DNA of 64,000 nucleotides from Pseudoalteromonas undina (GCF_000238275.3 NZ_AHCF03000004.1:310001-374000); one strand, 5' to 3'. Positions 1 through 8,821 are shown, counted from the first letter of the stretch. Program-made: numbers and translations. Notes: a model not told the origin generated them from the letters alone.

Positions 1-241
1 CAAATTGGCGTATAGATTTTAGTCGCAATATAAGTACTTTTAACGTTTTTTAATGCTGTTTTTATGAGTAACTTAAGCTTTTACTTAGTTTTATTTTTTC
101 GAATAAATTTCATTTTGTAAGCGCATTAGCCAAACGTCTCATTGTTGCGTGGTTTTTCATATGCTACGTTCAATTGTTATTTTAAATTTTGGGCTGCAAT
201 ACTGTGCCCTATACACACATACAAAAAGAGAAGCGTGCTTT

Positions 242-1705
242 ATGATCATCTTTTTTATTTGCCTGACTATTTTAATATTAGGCTATAAGTTTTATAGCCC
301 GTTTGTTGAAAAACAAGCGGGTATGGACTCGACAGTAGACACACCACAGAAGCGTTTTAGCGAAGGTGTTGACTATGTTGCTATTCACCCTGTTCGTGCA
401 TTTTTAATTCAGTTTTTGAATATTGCAGGAGTAGGCCCCATATTTGGTCCCATACTTGGCGCCTTGTATGGCCCAGTAGCGCTGGTTTGGATTGTACTTG
501 GTAACGTTTTAGGTGGAGCTGTACACGACTTTTTCTCTGGCGTAATGAGTATTAAAGAAGACGGTAAAAGTTTACCTGAAATTGCAGGCCATTATTACAA
601 CGTAGTATTTAAAGGCTTTATGCTTATATTTACTGCTATGTTGTTATTCTTTGTTGGTGTAGTGTTTATTATGAGCCCTGCAGGATTATTGAGTAACTTA
701 GATGCATTTGAAGGCACCATTTTTGCTAGTAATACATTTTGGGTTCTCGCTATTTTAGCTTACTACTTTTTAGCCACGTTATTACCAATCGATAAAATCA
801 TCACTAAGTTTTACCCTATTTTTGGCTTGTTAATGATTGTAATGACAGTTGCTATTGCAGTCTCACTGTTAATCAACGCACCCCATTTACCAGTAGCTGG
901 CGACTTTTTAGCGTATTTTGAAGCCGATCATGCCCACGACTTTTTAGCCCCAAATCCTGATGGACTGCCTACTTGGCCGTTGCTATTTATCACCATTACT
1001 TGTGGTGCCATTAGTGGTTTTCACTCAACGCAAGCACCTATTATTGCTCGTTGTTTAACTAACGAAAAATATGTACGCCCGGTTTATTATGGCGCGATGA
1101 TGTGCGAAGGTATTGTAGGTTGTGTGTGGGCGCTTGCTGGTATTGCTGCCTTCCCTGAAGGTTATGCGGGTTTAAAATCGATGCTTGATTTAGGCGGTCC
1201 AGGCTTAGTGGTTAACCATATTGCAAACAGCTATTTAGGTGTATTTGGTGGTATTATGGCTATTATTGCTGTTGCTGTTTTCCCTATCACCTCAGGTGAT
1301 ACAGCGTTCCGCTCACTGCGCCTAACAATGGTGGATGCGTTTAGTATTCCGCAAAGTTTACGTAATCGTTTGTTGTTAGCGTTGCCAATTTTAACCATTG
1401 CTTACTTTATGACTAAGCTCGACTTCTCTGTTATTTGGCGCTACTTCGCGTTTTCAAATATGCTGCTTTCTACCAGTGTTTTATGGCTTGCTACTAAGTA
1501 TTTATTTGACCGTGGTACATTCCACTGGATTGCTAGTATACCTGCTGTAATTGCTTCAGCTGTGACCCTGTCATACATAATGACTGCGGCAATAGGATTA
1601 AACTTATCAAGTGATTTAGGTAAACCAATTGGTGTAGCGGTTGCTGTTGTAGGCTTTATTGTATTGGCTTTTGTGCATTCAAAACATAAAGTGCGTCCAG
1701 CTTAA
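242..1705 (+). CDS. CstA-family (carbon starvation) inner-membrane transporter, short form
   Basis: Seen: about 487 residues, almost entirely hydrophobic, with many membrane segments. The N-terminal block reads VRAFLIQFLNIAGVGPIFGP followed by LGNVLGGAVHDFFSG, and there is a later segment FPITSGDTAFRSLR; both are hallmarks of CstA proteins. Known: CstA/YjiY-type proteins import peptides or pyruvate, and full-length members are near 700 residues, so this is the shorter CstA-like subfamily. Start: the frame stays open upstream to a GTG at 149, but the ATG at 242 has an AAGAGAAG ribosome site at a suitable distance and begins a membrane segment directly, so I prefer it. It appears to be a single-gene unit closed by a hairpin terminator. 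The substrate cannot be told from sequence. Confidence 0.85.
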   Translation: MIIFFICLTILILGYKFYSPFVEKQAGMDSTVDTPQKRFSEGVDYVAIHPVRAFLIQFLNIAGVGPIFGPILGALYGPVALVWIVLGNVLGGAVHDFFSGVMSIKEDGKSLPEIAGHYYNVVFKGFMLIFTAMLLFFVGVVFIMSPAGLLSNLDAFEGTIFASNTFWVLAILAYYFLATLLPIDKIITKFYPIFGLLMIVMTVAIAVSLLINAPHLPVAGDFLAYFEADHAHDFLAPNPDGLPTWPLLFITITCGAISGFHSTQAPIIARCLTNEKYVRPVYYGAMMCEGIVGCVWALAGIAAFPEGYAGLKSMLDLGGPGLVVNHIANSYLGVFGGIMAIIAVAVFPITSGDTAFRSLRLTMVDAFSIPQSLRNRLLLALPILTIAYFMTKLDFSVIWRYFAFSNMLLSTSVLWLATKYLFDRGTFHWIASIPAVIASAVTLSYIMTAAIGLNLSSDLGKPIGVAVAVVGFIVLAFVHSKHKVRPA

Positions 1706-1725
1706 AACTACATAGTTATTAATGC

Positions 1726-1757
1726 AAAAAGCGAGCTTTATTTAAGCTCGCTTTTTT
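1726..1757 (+). terminator. Rho-independent terminator after the CstA-like gene
   Basis: The inverted repeat AAAAAGCGAGCTT/AAGCTCGCTTTTTT has a short loop and ends in a T run, 20 bases after the stop codon. The A run on the other side could also let it stop leftward transcription from the TetR gene. Confidence 0.85.
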
Positions 1758-1835
1758 ATGCTTGAACAAGTAGTAATTTAGTTAAAAGATTTATCAACTT
1801 TCTGATCACCAACCACTTATGTTGACTATCTACCG

Positions 1836-2354
1836 CTAAAAAGTCGCTTGTTCGAAGTAGCTAATATCATCTAGGGTTTTACTAATAATCATTGCCCCTT
1901 CTAATAAGCTAACTGTTTGTATTGCCGCCCGAGCAGGATTAAGCTCTCCATTTATTTGATGTGCTTGAGTTAACCAGGCTAAGTTTTTATTAAAAAACCG
2001 CTGAACTTCAACCCGCACTTTATCGGGTAGGCTGTCGCTTTCTGCACCGAGTAAGCCACATAAACACATCTTTTTGTCTATCACGAGCGCATTTCTAAAT
2101 AACTGAGTGTAAATATCGATGGGATTTTTACCGTTTGCTTTATGTACATTCGGATCGCCAAGTACTGCAATAAAGGCATCGGTGTATTGATGCGCGAGTT
2201 CAGCGCCTAAATCAGCTTTCGTTGGAAAGTGATAATGCACACTGGCACTTTTTATACCAATCTCAGTAGCAAGTTCTCTAAAGCTAAAGTTGCTATAACC
2301 ACCCAGTCGCACTTTATTTTCTGCGGCTTGTAGCAGGGCTGCTTTTTTACTCAT
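1836..2354 (-). CDS. TetR/AcrR-family transcriptional repressor
   Basis: Seen: 172 residues. An N-terminal helix-turn-helix (about residues 20-45, FSFRELATEIGIKSASVHYHFPTK) matches the TetR DNA-binding domain, and the ligand domain carries KMCLCGLLGAE near residue 95. Known: TetR proteins repress neighbouring genes and release on binding a small molecule; members with a CxCG motif at this point are often near genes for electrophile detoxification. Context: it is divergent from a glutathione S-transferase remnant and a cupin gene, with two repeated operator-like sites between them. Inferred: it represses itself and the divergent unit. The inducer is unknown. Confidence 0.85.
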   Translation of the reverse strand: MSKKAALLQAAENKVRLGGYSNFSFRELATEIGIKSASVHYHFPTKADLGAELAHQYTDAFIAVLGDPNVHKANGKNPIDIYTQLFRNALVIDKKMCLCGLLGAESDSLPDKVRVEVQRFFNKNLAWLTQAHQINGELNPARAAIQTVSLLEGAMIISKTLDDISYFEQATF

Positions 2355-2393
2355 TTTGATATTTCCTTGCTGTTATCTGAAAAAATTATCAAC

Positions 2394-2477
2394 CAGTAGG
2401 TAGTTATTTTCAAGCTCTTTTGTTTTTAGTTTGCAAACATTTAGCGCTTGCTATAAATTACCTATCAGTAGGTAGTT
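2394..2477. promoter_or_regulatory. Paired TetR operator-like sites
   Basis: The 12-mer CAGTAGGTAGTT occurs twice between the divergent genes, at 2394-2405 and 2466-2477. The second copy lies in a perfect inverted repeat, TACCTA-TCAG-TAGGTA (2459-2474). This size and layout fits TetR operators, so the divergent regulator at 1836-2354 is the likely ligand. This is inference from position and symmetry. Confidence 0.65.
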
Positions 2478-2528
2478 TCTGTTTACCAATATAAACCTAA
2501 GTTGTCGTTAAAAATATAAGAGAGCATT

Positions 2529-2681
2529 ATGAAAATTTATGACGTAGAAAATTACCCAAACCCATTGCAGGCTCGTATTGCACTTGCTGAAAAAAAACCG
2601 ACTGAAAAAGTAGAGTTTGTTGCTGTCGATTTATTAAATGGGGAATACTGCAGTGAGGCATTTTTGGCAAAAAAACCTTAG
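2529..2681 (+). pseudogene. Truncated glutathione S-transferase (N-terminal 50 codons only)
   Basis: Seen: an ATG at 2529 with an AGAG ribosome site opens a 50-codon frame beginning MKIYDVENYPNPLQARIAL and ending SEAFLAKKP before TAG at 2679. This is the start of the thioredoxin-like domain of a bacterial glutathione S-transferase: the first strand and helix with the N-P-x-x-x-R pattern, then the FVAVDLLNGE strand and the beginning of the SEAFLAKNP loop. Known: complete proteins are about 200 residues, and the frame stops just before the usual NPxGxVPxL glutathione-binding loop. Inferred: the gene has lost its C-terminal three quarters and is probably non-functional. Its promoter and operator region look intact. 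It sits 45 bases upstream of the cupin gene and may now act only as a leader for it. Confidence 0.75.
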
Positions 2682-2726
2682 CCAAGTATTGGCGTTTAGT
2701 TATAAATTAATAATTTGGAGTCAAAT

Positions 2727-3422
2727 ATGAAAATTGCTGCCGACTTTAGTCAACGTGTGGTGGTGCATAGTGAGTCACTTGAGTGGATAGCTTCGCCCAT
2801 GCCGGGTGTTGATAGACGTCCACTTGACAGAGTGGGCGACGAGGTTGCTCGTGCCACTAGCATTGTACGTTATGCGCCAAACAGCCACTTTAGCCCACAT
2901 ACACATACCGGCGGTGAAGAGTTTTTAGTACTTGATGGGATATTTCAAGATGAGCATGGTGACTTTCCAAAAGGTACCTATATTCGTAATCCTCCACAAT
3001 CAAAGCATACTCCTGGCTCAAAAGACGGTTGTATTATTTTTGTAAAACTATGGCAGTTTCAGCCAGAAGATCGCCAGCACGTGTGTATTCACACACAGCA
3101 GATGCAAGGGCAGAAAACCCCCGAGTTTAATGACCTAAATGTCATTTTGTTATATCAAGATACGTATGAAACAGTGAGTATTGTACAGTTTAATGCTAAT
3201 CAATCTTTAACGCTCACGGTAAGTGGTGGCGCTGAGTTGTTGGTTTTGGATGGCACTTTACAAGAGCATAACGACACACTTGAAAAACACAGCTGGCTTA
3301 GAGTGCCTGTTAATAGCCAAATAAACGCTACCGCGGGTAACAATGGCGCAAGAGTATGGATAAAAACTGGCTATTTAAACGATGTAAAAAACCAAGTTAA
3401 TCGGCTAAAAAAACATAATTAG
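2727..3422 (+). CDS. ChrR-like double-cupin protein
   Basis: Seen: 231 residues. The first cupin (about 40-115) carries FSPHTHTGGEEFLVLDG, with the metal-binding set H58, H60, E64 and a later H94 in QSKHTPG. A second, weaker cupin fold (about 135-215) has FNANQSLTLTVSGGAELLVLDG and lacks the histidine set. Known: the pattern matches the C-terminal cupin of ChrR, the zinc anti-sigma factor of the singlet-oxygen response; no N-terminal anti-sigma zinc domain is present here, so this is a free-standing cupin, probably a metal-dependent enzyme or sensor of reactive species. The start at 2727 has GGAG nine bases upstream, and in-frame codons before it look like the ribosome site. It probably belongs to the TetR-controlled unit with the truncated GST. 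Confidence 0.75.
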   Translation: MKIAADFSQRVVVHSESLEWIASPMPGVDRRPLDRVGDEVARATSIVRYAPNSHFSPHTHTGGEEFLVLDGIFQDEHGDFPKGTYIRNPPQSKHTPGSKDGCIIFVKLWQFQPEDRQHVCIHTQQMQGQKTPEFNDLNVILLYQDTYETVSIVQFNANQSLTLTVSGGAELLVLDGTLQEHNDTLEKHSWLRVPVNSQINATAGNNGARVWIKTGYLNDVKNQVNRLKKHN

Positions 3423-3525
3423 CTCAAAAAATAAATCTGCATTAAGTGACTTTTTTGATCTGCTTCAAGTAAAAGCTTTTAACTATTGCCTATAATTTAA
3501 GCTCTTTTCATTCAAGGGTTGAGTT

Positions 3526-3915
3526 ATGGTTAATTTAACACATGGTTTGTCGATTGGTATTGAGCGCTCAGGCAGTGAGTTTTTCTTAACACTTAAGGCA
3601 ATTGGTACCTTAACTCACAAAGACTATGAAGTGATCACCCCGATGATCGATTCAGCGTTAGGCGAAGTTAAACATCCTATTGTTAATGTATTAATAGATG
3701 GCACTGAGTTAGATGGTTGGGAGCTTCGTGCTGCTTGGGACGATTTAAAACTTGGCTTAAAGCACAACAAAGAGTTTAAAAAAATAGCGATTTACGGCAA
3801 TAAAGAGTGGCAATCTACCATAGCTAAGTTAGGCAGTTGGTTTATGTCGGGTGAAATACAATACTTTGAAAATGCCACTACCGCTCTAGAGTGGTTAAAA
3901 ACCAATAATGCATGA
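3526..3915 (+). CDS. SpoIIAA-like (STAS-related) protein
   Basis: Seen: 129 residues, no signal peptide. The order of segments (MVNLTHGLSIGIERSGSEFF, LTHKDYEVITPMIDSAL, VNVLIDGTELDGWELRAAWDDLKLGLKH, IAIYGNKEWQ, EIQYFENATTALEWL) matches the SpoIIAA-like family, a STAS-like fold of soluble proteins near 120-130 residues. Known: the family is widespread, and structures suggest a lipid- or small-molecule-binding pocket, but the biological role is not settled. It has its own ribosome site (AAGGGTTGAGTT) and a terminator after it, so it is probably transcribed alone. Confidence 0.75.
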   Translation: MVNLTHGLSIGIERSGSEFFLTLKAIGTLTHKDYEVITPMIDSALGEVKHPIVNVLIDGTELDGWELRAAWDDLKLGLKHNKEFKKIAIYGNKEWQSTIAKLGSWFMSGEIQYFENATTALEWLKTNNA

Positions 3916-3923
3916 CGCTTAAT

Positions 3924-3949
3924 AAAAAAGGCCAACAGTGGCCTTTTTT
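3924..3949. terminator. Bidirectional terminator between SpoIIAA-like and fructokinase genes
   Basis: AAAAAAGGCCA-ACAG-TGGCCTTTTTT forms a stem with A and T runs on opposite sides, placed between two convergent genes (stops at 3915 and 3964). It can serve both strands. Confidence 0.85.
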
Positions 3950-3963
3950 GTAAGTATCTTGGT

Positions 3964-4914
3964 TTATTTTGACAGTGTTTTTTGCGTGGGAAGCGCAGGA
4001 AAAGCGCCTTTAGCTAAGCATGCTTTTGAGCCACAGCGAAGACCAAAGTGAAGCGCTTTTTTTACTATTGACTCATCATTTAGCTTATCAGTAAGTGGCA
4101 CTGCATTATCGCTGTGGTTTAAGTAGTACAGTACGCCAGCAATAAAAGCATCACCGGCGCTGGTGGTATCTACAGCGGTAATTGTTGGGGCTGCTTCACT
4201 GAGGGTAAAAGCGTTATGGTAAACAGTCGCTGGTGCCGGACCATCGGTTAAAAACACCAGCGTGACGCCTAATTCAAGCAGTGATTGTAAGTAGGCTTCA
4301 ACTGATTGTTGGCGTTGCGTTGCTAAAAAATTTAACTCATCACGTGAGAGCTTAACAATATCGCAATACGCATAGCATGCATGCACGTTTTGCTCAATGT
4401 CATTGCTATTTTGCCATAAACTGTAGCGTAAATTTACATCAAAGCTAACGAGTTTGTGGTTGTTTTTAGCCTGCTTTAAAGCACACACAGTGGTTTTTGC
4501 TATAGCTGTATTGGTTAAGGTGTTTGAACAAAAGTGTAGGGTACTCAATTTATCCCAATTAATAAGCTTTAAATGCTCATTCGTTAACAGTAAATCGGCT
4601 GTTTGATGACGATAAAAGTTAAAGCTGCGTTCGCCGCTTTCATCTAGGCTGACAATAACCATAGCTGTTTGCGCGCCTTCTATGGTAAATAAATACTCAG
4701 TATCTACATTATATTGCTCAAGCGCATTAGTTAATTGTTTAGCAAAATAATCATCTCCCATACCGCCACAAAACGCAGCTTTGCCGCCGAGCTTTGCGTA
4801 ACCTACTGCCACATTAGCTGGAGCACCTCCTGGAATGGGCAAATAAGCACTGTTTTGAGAGTCTTGAGGCAGCATATCAATAAGCAGTTCACCAAGGCTA
4901 AGTAATTTGGTCAT
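3964..4914 (-). CDS. scrK: Fructokinase (PfkB/ribokinase family)
   Basis: Seen: 316 residues, typical of PfkB sugar kinases. The N-terminal PfkB motif is GGAPANVAVGYAKLGGKAAF, and the C-terminal ATP and catalytic motif is DTTSAGDAF (249-257, base D255). The usual DTTGAGDAF has Ser in place of the first Gly. Known: fructokinases phosphorylate free fructose with ATP. Context: it is the last gene of the sucrose locus, and sucrose phosphorylase (8994-10466) would release the fructose it uses. It follows the TBDR on the same strand after a strong hairpin, so it may be read through at reduced level or have its own promoter. The symbol rests mainly on this context. Confidence 0.85.
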   Translation of the reverse strand: MTKLLSLGELLIDMLPQDSQNSAYLPIPGGAPANVAVGYAKLGGKAAFCGGMGDDYFAKQLTNALEQYNVDTEYLFTIEGAQTAMVIVSLDESGERSFNFYRHQTADLLLTNEHLKLINWDKLSTLHFCSNTLTNTAIAKTTVCALKQAKNNHKLVSFDVNLRYSLWQNSNDIEQNVHACYAYCDIVKLSRDELNFLATQRQQSVEAYLQSLLELGVTLVFLTDGPAPATVYHNAFTLSEAAPTITAVDTTSAGDAFIAGVLYYLNHSDNAVPLTDKLNDESIVKKALHFGLRCGSKACLAKGAFPALPTQKTLSK

Positions 4915-4931
4915 AGTGTAAATCCTAAAAA

Positions 4932-4948
4932 ACCTAGCATGGCTAGGT
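4932..4948. promoter_or_regulatory. Small inverted repeat upstream of the fructokinase gene
   Basis: ACCTAGC-ATG-GCTAGGT is a perfect 7-base inverted repeat 18 bases upstream of the kinase start. It could be a protein-binding site or a hairpin in the leader. It does not resemble the sucrose operator found at 7456 and 8960. Confidence 0.35.
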
Positions 4949-4975
4949 CAAAATTCAAGGGAGAATTATTAAAAC

Positions 4976-5023
4976 TAGTGTAACAATCGCTGAACAAACA
5001 TAGCTTCAGCGATTGTTACACTA
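4976..5023 (-). terminator. Long hairpin between TBDR and fructokinase
   Basis: A perfect 19-base-pair stem (4976-4994 with 5005-5023) and a 10-base loop lies 8 bases after the TBDR stop. On the minus strand a TTTT follows shortly. It is likely an attenuator, terminator or mRNA 3'-end stabiliser that separates expression of the receptor from the kinase. Confidence 0.6.
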
Positions 5024-5030
5024 AAGTTGG

Positions 5031-7424
5031 TTAGTTAAACGCGTATTTAAACGTCAATGACGTTGTACGGCCATTAATAGCACGTGCGCGTATAATGTTG
5101 TTATCAGGTATTGAGCCTTCTTCTGCTTCAGTAATACCTACCGTATCGAATAGGTTATTTACGTTTAACGCAATATTAAGGTTTTCTGATAAATCGTAGC
5201 TTACAAAGCCATTTACTTGAGTGTAACCATCAAACTTAAGATCGTTATTATCTTGAGCATAGGCATCGGTAGTACCAATAAAGCTTAGGCCTGCAGAGCC
5301 TTTTTCATAAGTGTAACGTGCCATTAATGAGTAAATTAAATCAGCTTGGCGACGAGGCGTATTACCAACCACTTCAGGGGTAAGTGCATCTTTTGCAATT
5401 TCAGCGTCTGTCCACGTTAAATTACCACGAAAATCCCATGCATCAATAAAGTAGGTTGATTCAACCTCAATCCCTTTTGCTTCATATTCGCGGTCAAAAA
5501 AGGTTTGTGATGTCGCTTCAAAGTTTTGCTCTTCAGTCTCAGCATAAAATGCCGTGGCAAAAACTGACAGTGAATCAAAGCGCTTTTTAATACCAAACTC
5601 ATACTGGTTTACTTCATCAACGGCATCTTCATCGGCTACTGAGCCATCGGCGCGAACTTTACCAAATAAAAGTCGGTCAGCATTGGCGCGACCGCCTTTA
5701 CTCAGTCGTGCAAACGTTGCAAGGCTTGAGTCAATTTGGTAATTGGCACCAATTGAATATGATGCGTAATCCCAGTCGTAATTAACAGGGCTAGCATTTG
5801 CAAGGTCAATACCTGCAACATTTTGTTCAGGAACAGAAATCACACCGTCGCGATTCATATCAACGGTTGAGGTAACCGCGCCTGCATAGTTACCACGTGC
5901 TTCACCGCTGTCATAACGGGCACTAGCATCAATACTTACGTCACCCACCTTAGTTGAAAATGCAACATAGGGTGCACGAGTGTCGTATTCTGTGTCGTAA
6001 TCACGTTGGCAACAGTTACCCCAAAAAGGCGTGCCATAAGCGTATAAGCCATTTTCAGAGAATTCAGTCCCATCGGCGGCTGTTACATTTAATAGCGCAG
6101 CGTTATCACCTTTGAGCTCCATTAGGTAGGAATTCCATAACCACGACATAGCAATATTTTGGGTTGACGCATAATAGCCAAAAGTAACGCTAGTATCATC
6201 GCTTAGCGATTTAGTCAGTTTGAAGTCGTTAACAATTGAGTCAAAGTCGTTCATGGTTACGTCAAACGTATGAATACGCATGGCTAAATCATCGTTAAAT
6301 GCAGCACCTGTGGTCGCATTACTAAGCGTTGCGCCCACACCACCAATACTTTGCGCTATAGCTGATGCATCGCCAACTTCAGCTGGGATCAATGAATTAA
6401 AATTACCGCTTACAGATGATTTACGAAAACGATTTTCAATACGCCAATCGTTGTCTAAATCAAATACAGCCTCAAAACCAATTGAGTCAACTTGCGGATT
6501 CATACCATCGCGAATATCGCCGTTGCTTATTTGATTTTCGCCGTTTAAGCGCACTGTTTTAGTAAATAATGCCGAATGCGGGGTATCTGATTGTGCGTCA
6601 AACCCAGGAATTGAGTCACCATTTGCATACATTGGCATAGGTAAGTAGCCAACACTTTTATCATCTAAATGTTTGTAATAAAGACGCACGTATCCATTTT
6701 CAAAATCTTTGGTCAGGTTGGCTTTAATTTGCCCACCTTTATTTGATGTGTAACCTGTTTCACGTGGGCCTTCACCTTGACGCACAAAACCACCAACATG
6801 AAAGCGTACAGTGTCATTTAAATAGGTGCCATATTCAAAGTCTGTTCGAATAGTATCGTAATCTAGACCAAGTGTAGTTGATACGCTGCCCGATTCGTTT
6901 TCGCCATTTTTTGAAATGAAATTAATTATGCCACCCGGTGCATTACTGGCTGCGGTAGAGGCTGAACCACCGCGAATAGATTCAATAGTTTGCACTGTAT
7001 TATCTAAGCGCATAAAAATATCAGCATTACCAAATGCAATATCGCCATATTGTAAAACAGGTAAGCCATCTTCTTGAAGCTGTAAAAATTTAGCACCACC
7101 AGAGGCAACCGGTAAACCACGTACTGCAATGTTGGCGTTACCTTCACCGCCGGTTGATTCTGAGCGAACCCCAGGAATAATTCTAAATGCCTCAGCAGTA
7201 GAGCGAGGCGTAGACACCTCAACTTGCTCAAGCGACACACTGCTTACAGAAGAACTTGACGCCATTATCGTTGTACGGCGGGGAACACCGGTAACAACAA
7301 TTGTTTCTAGCCCTTTGTTAGCTTGCGCTTGTGTATTTTGCTCTTGTTGTTGTGCATTAACGCCTTGGCTAACGGCGAGCGCTAAAGCACTGATCAGATA
7401 TAAAGGTGTGTTGTGTGTTGTCAT
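5031..7424 (-). CDS. TonB-dependent outer-membrane receptor, probably for sucrose
   Basis: Seen: 797 residues from the ATG at 7424: signal peptide (LYLISALALAVSQGVNAQ), plug domain with VSTPRSTAEAFRIIPGVRSES and IRGGSASTAASNAPGGIINFISK, then a beta-barrel ending in an aromatic-rich strand (TSLTFKYAFN). Start: the frame runs open to 7511, but upstream codons overlap the palindromic operator, and the start at 7424 has GAGG upstream and begins a signal peptide. Known: TBDRs import scarce or large substrates using TonB energy. Context: it lies between the fructokinase and the MFS permease with a sucrose-locus operator at its promoter, which supports sucrose or a related oligosaccharide as substrate. 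An internal CCQRD and a Ca-like DMNRDGVISVPE loop are visible in the barrel. Confidence 0.85.
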   Translation of the reverse strand: MTTHNTPLYLISALALAVSQGVNAQQQEQNTQAQANKGLETIVVTGVPRRTTIMASSSSVSSVSLEQVEVSTPRSTAEAFRIIPGVRSESTGGEGNANIAVRGLPVASGGAKFLQLQEDGLPVLQYGDIAFGNADIFMRLDNTVQTIESIRGGSASTAASNAPGGIINFISKNGENESGSVSTTLGLDYDTIRTDFEYGTYLNDTVRFHVGGFVRQGEGPRETGYTSNKGGQIKANLTKDFENGYVRLYYKHLDDKSVGYLPMPMYANGDSIPGFDAQSDTPHSALFTKTVRLNGENQISNGDIRDGMNPQVDSIGFEAVFDLDNDWRIENRFRKSSVSGNFNSLIPAEVGDASAIAQSIGGVGATLSNATTGAAFNDDLAMRIHTFDVTMNDFDSIVNDFKLTKSLSDDTSVTFGYYASTQNIAMSWLWNSYLMELKGDNAALLNVTAADGTEFSENGLYAYGTPFWGNCCQRDYDTEYDTRAPYVAFSTKVGDVSIDASARYDSGEARGNYAGAVTSTVDMNRDGVISVPEQNVAGIDLANASPVNYDWDYASYSIGANYQIDSSLATFARLSKGGRANADRLLFGKVRADGSVADEDAVDEVNQYEFGIKKRFDSLSVFATAFYAETEEQNFEATSQTFFDREYEAKGIEVESTYFIDAWDFRGNLTWTDAEIAKDALTPEVVGNTPRRQADLIYSLMARYTYEKGSAGLSFIGTTDAYAQDNNDLKFDGYTQVNGFVSYDLSENLNIALNVNNLFDTVGITEAEEGSIPDNNIIRARAINGRTTSLTFKYAFN

Positions 7425-7455
7425 GTGAACGCCTCGTTTTAAACCCAAAGGGAAG

Positions 7456-7493
7456 TTGTTATTTTTACTTAATCGATTAAGTAAAAATAACAA
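7456..7493. promoter_or_regulatory. LacI-type operator of the sucrose TBDR gene, 38-bp perfect palindrome
   Basis: The sequence is a perfect palindrome over 38 bases centred between 7474 and 7475, with core ACTTAATCGATTAAGT. The core recurs at 8960-8973. It lies 32 bases upstream of the TBDR start, where a repressor would block transcription. The LacI-family regulator at 10541-11572 is the likely ligand (inference). Confidence 0.75.
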
Positions 7494-7591
7494 AGTTTTT
7501 ACAATAAGCAAATTGTTTTGTTAATTATTTGCTGTTTTTTTACTCAAACATTGATTTTTATAATGTTTTTATAGCATTAAAAGTTGTTTGT

Positions 7592-8821
7592 TTACTCAGC
7601 GACTAAGTTACTTTGCTCTAATGCTGTTGCTGATGGGTCACGAATATAATTAAATAGCATAGCCAAAAATAATATGACTGCGAAACCCGTAGCTAAATAA
7701 AAACCGTAGCGCACGTGTCCAAAGTAATCGCTGATCATACCCATAAATAAAGGTGCTAAGGCGGCTGACAGTGCGGTAAAAAATAATATAACGCCGGCTA
7801 CTGCGCCGTGTTGATGCACAGGAAAACACGATATTCCCTTAGAATTTAAAGTAGGGTAGACCATCGACATAAATAAACCTGAGAGAGGCAATAAAGCCAC
7901 AGCCCAATCAACGCCGCCATAAAGAGTGCCAACGTAACACAGCGCAATGCCAAAGCTTAAGTAAGCCATAACTCCTTGCCAACTAAACCTATTCAGTAAC
8001 CATACCGCAATAAAACGCCCTGCAGCACGTAACACAAAAAAGATTGTAAGTGCGTAAGTGGCCAGCAGCGGCCATGAGCCAGTGTAATCTTTTAGTAGAG
8101 TAGGCATCCACACGTATATGGCGACTTCGGTGGCAACATATAAAGCAATTGCAAGTGAAAAACCCAGTGCATAAGGATTTTTAACCATTTTCATAGTCGT
8201 TTTTAGTGAGGCTGGCTTATCTGTACTTTTTACCACAGCAGGGTAATCGGCACGCCAAGCTAGCAATGCCAAAATCAAACACATAATGCCAGCAATAATG
8301 TAAAGGTAAGTCCAACTTACATTTTGAACCAGCAGCACGCCAACTAAAGCAGGGCCAACAATGGCACCAATGCCAAAAAAACCTTCTACTTTATTCATGG
8401 TTTTGGTGTGCTCTTCGTTGCTATTAGAAATATCACCTAAAAGCGCCAATGCACCGGTTTTAAATAAACCAATGGCGAGGCCAATACAGCACAGTAAAAA
8501 AACAAAAAATATAAAGCTGCTACTAATCGCAAACAAAAAACAACTTGCAGAGAATATTAATAATCCAAGCATAATCGTTTTTTTACGGCCAAGACTATCG
8601 GCTAAAAAGCCTAGAAATAATCCACTTATTGCAATCATGGCCATAGGCGCATAATGAAACGCACTGGCTTGGGTCATACTTAAACCAAAATCGCTTATGA
8701 GTTCGGGAATGATCATGTCAACGGCGTCAGAGGTCATGGCAAACATAAAAAACATCATGTATGTGAGCCAACGAATTTGTTGCAACGGATCGCTGCTTAC
8801 GTGTGTGTGTGATTTTGTCAT
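7592..8821 (-). CDS. scrT: MFS sugar permease, probably sucrose transporter
   Basis: Seen: 409 residues, twelve predicted membrane segments, N-terminal MFS signature region GFLADSLGRKKTIMLG (about 68-83), and a cytoplasmic loop near the middle. Start: ATG at 8821 with AGGAAAAGC just upstream; the upstream extension to 8854 lacks a ribosome site. Known: MFS permeases in marine gammaproteobacterial sucrose regulons carry sucrose across the inner membrane. Context: divergent from sucrose phosphorylase with a shared palindromic operator between them. Substrate is inferred from the neighbourhood, since the MFS fold alone does not fix it. Confidence 0.75.
   Translation of the reverse strand: MTKSHTHVSSDPLQQIRWLTYMMFFMFAMTSDAVDMIIPELISDFGLSMTQASAFHYAPMAMIAISGLFLGFLADSLGRKKTIMLGLLIFSASCFLFAISSSFIFFVFLLCCIGLAIGLFKTGALALLGDISNSNEEHTKTMNKVEGFFGIGAIVGPALVGVLLVQNVSWTYLYIIAGIMCLILALLAWRADYPAVVKSTDKPASLKTTMKMVKNPYALGFSLAIALYVATEVAIYVWMPTLLKDYTGSWPLLATYALTIFFVLRAAGRFIAVWLLNRFSWQGVMAYLSFGIALCYVGTLYGGVDWAVALLPLSGLFMSMVYPTLNSKGISCFPVHQHGAVAGVILFFTALSAALAPLFMGMISDYFGHVRYGFYLATGFAVILFLAMLFNYIRDPSATALEQSNLVAE

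Noticed and set aside
117..125. TGTAAGCGC near the start of the window
   Set aside because: Only a half match to the glucan operator TGTAAGCGCTTACA; without the second arm it is not a site.
2670..2710. Shifted frame after the GST stop reading KTLAKYWRLVIN
   Set aside because: It could be a residue of the GST C-terminus after an internal deletion, but the match is too short and the motif is not diagnostic.
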